Source: Conidiobolus incongruus B7586
Taxonomy: Eukaryota; Entomophthoromycota; Entomophthoromycetes; Entomophthorales; Conidiobolaceae
Reading direction: 5' to 3'
DNA: 14,130 nucleotides
Assembly: GCA_000697335.1 (NCBI GenBank)
Contig: JNEM01008039.1
Coordinates: forward strand, 1 to 14,130
Shown: piece after piece, positions 9,217 through 14,130 of the stretch
How the letters are laid out: each line of letters opens with the position of its first letter
Numbering within the stretch: the first letter of the stretch is position 1
The notes under the pieces: model-generated
What the model was told of the DNA's origin: nothing
Seen by the model: the letters and a program-made list of their open reading frames with translations, nothing else
Database searches by the model: none
Translations under genes and position numbers: made by a program

Positions 9217-9820
9217 TAATTATTAATATTAATATTATTATTATTATTATTATTATTGGTATATATTTTATATTAAGATTAATATATATTTTTGTATTGG
9301 GCTTTATTAGGTATAGATGAATTATTATGGGATATTTATATTTGAATCTATTCCCTTTTTGAATTAATAGATTTTTTTATTTCTGAAACTAATTCAAAAA
9401 AACTAATCAATTCATGAATAAACCTTACAATATTATAATAATTGAAAATTTAGATTCATTACTTTGGTTATCAAATAACAAAAACAATTGATATAATATA
9501 TAATATATAATAAATTTTTTATCAGATTATAAATATCTTATTTTTGATTTACATATAACAATTATTAATATGCCAAATGTTTTATTCAATATTCAAATAA
9601 CCAATAATAAAACTAATTTCAATATATGAATTACCAAAATTAGATACAAATTTTAACTTTATCTAAATTAAGAACACATCCAATTATCAGTGAATAGATA
9701 CTGAAATCATTACGTAAACCAAAATATAATTCTTAAATTTCAATTGGTATATAAATTAATTAAAGCATTTTAGATTTTTGAATCTTTATTAAAATTTAAA
9801 ATTAATATTATTCTATTATT
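9217..9820. promoter_or_regulatory. Shared upstream region of divergent QTRT1 and USP14
   Basis: The 604-nt gap separates the two start codons, which face away from each other, so both promoters must lie here. Candidate elements are TATATAAA at 9748-9755 (66-73 nt before the USP14 ATG) and the palindrome TTACGTAA at 9710-9717, a CRE/bZIP-like site with a CpG that is rare in this DNA. No proteasome-associated GGTGGCAAA box was seen. The region is known by position; individual elements are tentative because TATA-like words are frequent. Confidence 0.6.
9232..9257. repeat. (ATT)n trinucleotide microsatellite
   Basis: About eight tandem ATT/TTA units lie 16 nt upstream of the QTRT1 start codon, probably in its 5' leader or core promoter. 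Length changes here could alter leader length without touching the protein. Confidence 0.9.
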
Positions 9821-11442
9821 ATGTCTAATATTAAAGGTAAACAATTAAAAACTATTATTTTCTAGAATTTGATGTGAGATGATGATTATTTGTAATTTGA
9901 GAATTTAATTTTGGACAATTGAAATATTTACTATTATATATTTAATTATTTAAAATATATAATAGTTTGACATTGATTTACCTATATTATTTTAAAAAGA
10001 AAAATAATTAATCAATTTATTGACTTGTTTTAGTTAATGTAAAGTGGCAAGGGAAATCCTTTGAAAATTTACCTTTAAATGTTCAAGAACCTTTAGAAGT
10101 ATTTCAAGCTCAATTGATGAGTTTAACTGGAGTCGATCCCAGTCGCCAAAAAATTATGTGTAAGGGTAAGATATGGAAAGCCGATACTGATTTGAGTAGT
10201 TTGGGTTTGAAAGACGGTCAACAACTCATGCTTATGGGAACTGTTGGTGAAATATCCGTAGCTCCTCCTTCTCAACAAATTCAATTCGTTGAGGATATGA
10301 CCCAGACTGAAATTGCGCAAGCTTTGCAACTTCCCACTGGTTTGGAAAATCTTGGCAATACTTGTTACATGAATGCTACCTTACAGTTACTTAGAAAGAT
10401 TCCAGAATTGAAGGATGCCTTAAACGAATTACCTCCTTCTCCTCAGAATCCTGGCGATCATCATCAAAATCTCGTGTCAAGTCTCAAAGATTTATTCAAC
10501 AATTTGGACAAAGGCTCTGATGGATATCCTCCCTTCGTTTTTCTTCAAATTTTGAGACTTGCATTCCCCAAATTTGCTCAACAAGAAGGTGGAGGTCATT
10601 TCGCTCAACAGGATGCCGAGGAATGCTGGACATCTATCATTTCAGTTCTCAAGGAACGTCTCAAGAAGGATGGCGAAAGTTTCGTCGACCAATACATGTC
10701 AGGACAATTTAAATCCGTACTCACTTGCGACGAATCCAGCGAAGAACCACCTTTAGAATCCATCGAACCATTCTACAAGCTAGACTGCCACATTTCGAAA
10801 GAAACTAACCACATGACAACCGGTATTCAGGAGAGTCTAAAGCAAAACCTCGAGAAGAATTCCGAAGTGTTAGGTAGAAACGCTCAATGGACGAAAAAAT
10901 TCCAAATTACTCGTCTTCCCAAATACTTGCCCATCAATTTCGTCCGATTCTTCTGGAAGGCTACAGAACAGAAAAAGGCTAAAATCCTCAAGAAGGTCAA
11001 ATTCCCCTTGGAATTGGATATGAATCCATTCTGTGATCCCGCCCTACAAAAGAAATTGGAACCCGTTCGCGAGAGATTGAGAGTCCTTGAGGAAGAAGCC
11101 AAATCCAAGAAGGCTGATTTAAAGAATACCAATGACAAAACCGAAGAAAAGCTCGACGTCGTTTCATATGCTGACCAAAGCTTACTAGGTGATAAAGGAT
11201 GCAACTTTTCAGGATATTACCAATTAATTGGTGTACTCACACACACTGGTAGAACTGCCGACTCTGGTCATTATATCGGCTGGGTCAGAAAAGACGATAC
11301 CGACGATTGGTATAAGTTCGACGATGATTACGTCAGCATGGTCAAGACGGAGGATATTCAAAAATTAGATGGTGGTGGTGACTGGCATATGGCCTACATA
11401 TGTTTATACGGTCCTAAGAACCTTGAAAAACCATTCAAATAG
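9821..11442 (+). CDS. USP14: Proteasome-associated ubiquitin carboxyl-terminal hydrolase (USP14/Ubp6), 2 exons
   Basis: Cysteine deubiquitinase that docks on the 26S proteasome and trims ubiquitin from substrates. Exon 1 is 9821-9836 (MSNIK plus one base); the intron 9837-10033 is GT-AG; exon 2 is 10034-11442. The split codon gives valine, and the joined start MSNIKVNVKW matches the beginning of the human ubiquitin-like domain. The product is 474 residues (human 494, yeast Ubp6 499). Domains: ubiquitin-like about 1-76 for binding the proteasome, then the USP domain about 105-470 with nucleophile C116 in GLENLGNTCYMNA, QQDAEECW at 197-204, catalytic H418 in DSGHYIGW and the acidic residue in FDDD near 435. 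A charged insert (near 360-385) sits in the usual linker before the last catalytic part. All key residues are intact. Starting at the exon 2 ATG would remove half of the ubiquitin-like domain, so the spliced start is preferred. Confidence 0.96.
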
Positions 11443-11917
11443 TTTCTCCATAACTAAAATATTATTTTAATACATATTATTCAATATCGCTACAGTCTTG
11501 AACAATCATTAAACATATTACAACTTTCAGAAATATTTTAATCTTTTATCTATAGTTTATGATTTATTGAATGTTGAAATTTTTTAAAATATTTCAATTT
11601 TAGAAACTTTATGAAAGATAGTTGATGAAATGAATTCAACAATTCAATTTGAATTCATAGAACATTATAAATAATAGAATACAAAATATATTTATTTTGA
11701 TCATTTTATAAATATCGCTAATGATCTTTGAAAAAATGTTAAAAAACTGTAAGATATATATTTTTGAATATTATTTAATATATTATGTTAATTTAAATAT
11801 TTATAAAATAAACATTAATTTGTAATAGGAAGAAATTGATAAAGAAATTGAGAATGATTATTGATTAAATGACATTAAAACTGAAAATAAATTTAGTTTA
11901 AATATACGATTATTGAA
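11443..11917. other. AT-rich spacer between USP14 and tRNA-Glu
   Basis: I see no gene in this spacer. It should contain the USP14 3' UTR. Inverted repeats near 11571-11597 (TTGAAAT/ATTTCAA) and at 11630-11639/11649-11658 (ATGAATTCAA/TTGAATTCAT, 9-nt loop) could fold in the transcript but are near chance level for this composition. Confidence 0.6.
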
Positions 11918-11989
11918 TCCGATATGGTCCAGTGGCTAGGATTTCTCGCTCTCACCGAGACGGCCAGGGTTCGATTCCCTGTATCGGAG
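11918..11989 (+). tRNA. tRNA-Glu (CTC anticodon)
   Basis: A full cloverleaf of 72 nt without intron. The acceptor stem TCCGATA (11918-11924) pairs perfectly with TATCGGA (11982-11988), and the discriminator is G11989. The D stem GTCC pairs with GGAT (one G-U). The anticodon stem TCTCG/CGAGA carries loop CTCTCAC with anticodon CTC at 11951-11953. The T arm CAGGG/CCCTG has loop TTCGATT. The overall sequence is close to fungal tRNA-Glu. Internal RNA polymerase III promoter boxes are visible: A box TGGTCCAGTGG at 11925-11935 and B box GGTTCGATTCC at 11968-11978. It reads GAG codons. CCA is not encoded, as usual in eukaryotes. This tRNA is not a queuosine substrate. Confidence 0.98.
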
Positions 11990-11998
11990 TCTATATCA

Positions 11999-12006
11999 TT
12001 TTTTTT
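11999..12006 (+). terminator. RNA polymerase III T-run terminator of tRNA-Glu
   Basis: Eight consecutive T residues begin 10 nt after the mature 3' end of the tRNA. This is the expected position and form of a Pol III stop signal. Confidence 0.9.
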
Positions 12007-12429
12007 ATGAATTTTACAAAATAAATTTACTCTTTTCATTTATTTTTCAAAATATAAAATTATTTGTTATTACAAATTTATTCACAAACTTTATGTTCTG
12101 ATAATTAATAAAAAAATATAATTATCATTCAAACTGACATTTTTCAAATTTTTAAGAATATAAAAATATTTTTTTTATTTTTTTCAAATTGCAAATTTTC
12201 AAAATTCAATTAAGTATTGTAAACGAGCTTATTTCAACTATTTGAAAACACATTGTAAAAAATTAAACTTATAATAAAACAATTCAATTACGAAAGATTA
12301 ATGATTTTAATATTGATGATTAGATATATTAAGAGTATAAAATTTTAATCATTATGATTATATTTATTTTGAATTATAACATAAATGAATCTAATAATTC
12401 CAAAGAGTTAACTTTTGAAATGCTACAAG
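12007..12429. other. AT-rich spacer holding the Hsp110 3' flank
   Basis: No gene is visible. It separates the tRNA from the 3' end of the convergent Hsp110 gene and should contain the latter's 3' UTR and poly(A) site on the minus strand. Confidence 0.6.
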
Positions 12430-14130
12430 TTAGTCAATGTCCATGACATCTTCACCCTTGGGAGGTTCTTCAGCAGGAGTTTCCTTTTGAGGAACTTCGC
12501 CTTCGGCAGTTTCACTAGTAGGAGTAGCAGTTTCTTCAGGCTTGGGTTGAGGTTTGGGCTTGGAAAGAATACGGGTGGCAAATTCAATTAAGGATTCGCG
12601 TTCACGGTTGATTTGAGAAGATTTGAGAGAAACAGTTTCGTGTTTAGCAACTTGAGCAGCTTTAGCAAGTTCTTCATCTAACCACTTAGCCAAAGCATTG
12701 GCCTTGTCAGTGATCTTGGCAAGTTCAGTTTCTTCAATGTGGTTGTATAATTCGTTGCTGGTGGTGGCTTCAGCTAAATACTTTTCAATAGTGGAGCGGA
12801 GACGTTCAGCGGCATAGGGACGATCGGTGCTTTCACGATAACGTTCAACAACAGGTCCACCAATGGCCTTTAATTCATTGAGTTTTTCATTATAAACACT
12901 CTTAGCAACATCATCACCTTCATCGTATAACCAGTTTTCGGTTTCATCAAGGGAAGCAATGAAGTTATCCTTGATAGAGGGATCAATGAAGTCGGAGAGA
13001 GCTCCAGAGATCTTGCCACGCATTTCGTAGACGTATTCTTCCAAAGCATTCTTGGCATGCTCAGTATCAATGACTAACTTATCGGATTGAGCCATCTCGT
13101 TTTCACGTTCAGTTAAAGCGTTGAGAACAGAGGTTTCCAAAGAGGTGGTAATAGAGGTGACCTTTAATTCGTGCTTCTTGAAGGTTTTCTTGGGCTTTTC
13201 ACCTTCAGCAGGAGGATCGACTTCCATAGCATTTTCGTCAACAACTTCTTCTAACATAAAAGCATTTTCAACGCTGATGATACCATGTAAGTTGGTACGA
13301 GCCTTGATCTTAATAGTAGTGAGTTCACCTTCCTTAATTTCACGAACTCCCTTGATGGCATACTTACCGATCCAAGGGTTGGTGCCCTTAGGAAGACGCT
13401 TGATGTCGGAATAGTAAGCTTCAACTTCAAAGTCTTCATTACGATAGAAAGATAGTTGCTTAGTAGAAGGAACGGGGTTGTTGCGAGCAAAGACATCGAC
13501 TTCCTTGGTGGAGTTATCAGTGGGAGAAGACCAAGTGAATTTAACAGGGTAAGAGTTAATATCGGTAACAGCGAAGTCACGAACCTTGAAGACAGGACTT
13601 AAAATGGCACATTGTAAAGCACAACCTCTAGCAACGGCTTCATCTTGGTTCAAAGTAAAGCTTAATTCCTTACCAAACATTTCACTGATGCGTTGCTTGA
13701 CAGCGGGGATACGACTGGTTCCACCAACAACTTCAATAGAGTGAATTTGGTCAGTAGACCAACCAGGTTCTTGAATAATCTTTTCAAGAGGAGCACCAAG
13801 ACGGTTAAGTTGATCTTCAATCAAAGCTTCAAATTCATCACGCTTCATTAAAGCGGAAACATCAATATCATTCATAATACTTTCGACATTGAGAGGAGCT
13901 TGAGAGTTAGCAGATAAGATCTTCTTGAGCTTTTCACAACCAGTGCGAAGACGGAAAGTGGCCTTAGGGTTAGACTTGATGTCGATCTTATATTTTTCTT
14001 GGAAGACTTGAGCGAAGTGGTCAACTAAGAGTTCATCAATATAACGACCACCAACGTAGGGATCATAGGCAGTAGCCTTGACTGTAAGTTGGCCCTTGAG
14101 ATAGGAAACAGCGGCGACACTGTAAGCAGA
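12430..14130 (-). CDS. SSE1: Hsp110/Sse1-type Hsp70-superfamily chaperone, 5' end outside window
   Basis: The frame is open to the window edge, so 566 C-terminal residues are present and about 200 N-terminal residues (first half of the ATPase domain) lie beyond 14130. Hsp110 proteins act as nucleotide exchange factors for cytosolic Hsp70 and hold unfolded clients. The visible part begins SAYSVAAVSYLKGQLTVKA, matching yeast Sse1 after its conserved DVGHS region. It continues with GGRYID, KSNPKATFRL, CEKLKKILSAN, MNDIDVSALM, VVGGTSRIP and LNQDEAVARG of the ATPase domain. Next come the beta-rich substrate domain, an acidic loop with MEVDPPAEG, and the long helical domain containing NALEEYVYEMRGK and ENWLYDEGDD. 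The tail is proline-, lysine- and acid-rich and ends VMDID, like the VDMD end of Sse1. No Hsp70-type EEVD end is present. Lysine codons are mostly AAG (8 of 9 in the first 85 visible codons), unusual in such an AT-rich genome and suggesting high expression. No intron is seen in this part. Confidence 0.96.
   Translation of the reverse strand, partial: SAYSVAAVSYLKGQLTVKATAYDPYVGGRYIDELLVDHFAQVFQEKYKIDIKSNPKATFRLRTGCEKLKKILSANSQAPLNVESIMNDIDVSALMKRDEFEALIEDQLNRLGAPLEKIIQEPGWSTDQIHSIEVVGGTSRIPAVKQRISEMFGKELSFTLNQDEAVARGCALQCAILSPVFKVRDFAVTDINSYPVKFTWSSPTDNSTKEVDVFARNNPVPSTKQLSFYRNEDFEVEAYYSDIKRLPKGTNPWIGKYAIKGVREIKEGELTTIKIKARTNLHGIISVENAFMLEEVVDENAMEVDPPAEGEKPKKTFKKHELKVTSITTSLETSVLNALTERENEMAQSDKLVIDTEHAKNALEEYVYEMRGKISGALSDFIDPSIKDNFIASLDETENWLYDEGDDVAKSVYNEKLNELKAIGGPVVERYRESTDRPYAAERLRSTIEKYLAEATTSNELYNHIEETELAKITDKANALAKWLDEELAKAAQVAKHETVSLKSSQINRERESLIEFATRILSKPKPQPKPEETATPTSETAEGEVPQKETPAEEPPKGEDVMDID

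Noticed and set aside
9837-10033. Possible C/D box snoRNA in the USP14 intron
   Set aside because: A C-box-like ATGATGA occurs near 9880-9890, but there is no CTGA D box and no terminal stem.
10123-11204. Several frames of 65-106 codons on both strands inside USP14
   Set aside because: They overlap a complete, well-aligned USP14 frame and show no recognisable motif.
11630-11658. 10-bp perfect inverted repeat ATGAATTCAA/TTGAATTCAT
   Set aside because: Each arm is itself centred on GAATTC, and one or two such repeats are expected by chance; no terminator or element structure accompanies it.
13121-13414. 97-codon plus-strand frame inside the Hsp110 gene
   Set aside because: It is the antisense shadow of a strongly conserved coding region and its translation matches no family.
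12870-13580. Additional minus-strand frames of 66 and 109 codons within Hsp110
   Set aside because: They are out-of-frame readings of the Hsp110 coding sequence, low in complexity and without family features.

Overview
The window looks like nuclear DNA of an early-diverging fungus. Intergenic DNA is extremely AT-rich, genes are compact with mostly 50-70 nt introns, and the encoded proteins are clearly eukaryotic. An Entomophthoromycotina (Conidiobolus-like) genome fits best, but this is inference from composition, gene style and the presence of a queuosine enzyme; no marker locus is present.

Layout: 1-2054 is AT-rich with no convincing gene. 2055-3035 (minus) is an intact, intronless protein kinase whose catalytic domain is closest to PAS kinases, with a good TATA box at 3215-3206. 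3216-7606 is AT-rich DNA with no intact gene, but three islands (about 3461-4190 minus, 5038-5303 minus, 7084-7251 plus) read like decayed protein-coding sequence. 7607-9216 (minus) is an eight-exon gene for the catalytic subunit of tRNA-guanine transglycosylase (QTRT1), reconstructed here to 405 residues and including 12-nt and 20-nt exons. 9217-9820 is a shared upstream region. 9821-11442 (plus) is the proteasome-associated deubiquitinase USP14/Ubp6 (474 residues, two exons). 11918-11989 is tRNA-Glu(CTC) with a T-run terminator. 12430-14130 (minus, cut by the window edge) is an Hsp110/Sse1-type chaperone.

The most interesting point is the head-to-head pair QTRT1/USP14. USP14 was once described as the 60-kDa subunit of mammalian tRNA-guanine transglycosylase and still carries the alias TGT; later work assigned the partner role to QTRT2. 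Finding the two genes divergently adjacent in a fungus may be chance or may point to co-regulation. Beyond that, USP14/Ubp6 and Hsp110 both belong to protein quality control; the tRNA and kinase show no evident functional link. No mobile element, CRISPR array or virus-like element was recognised.
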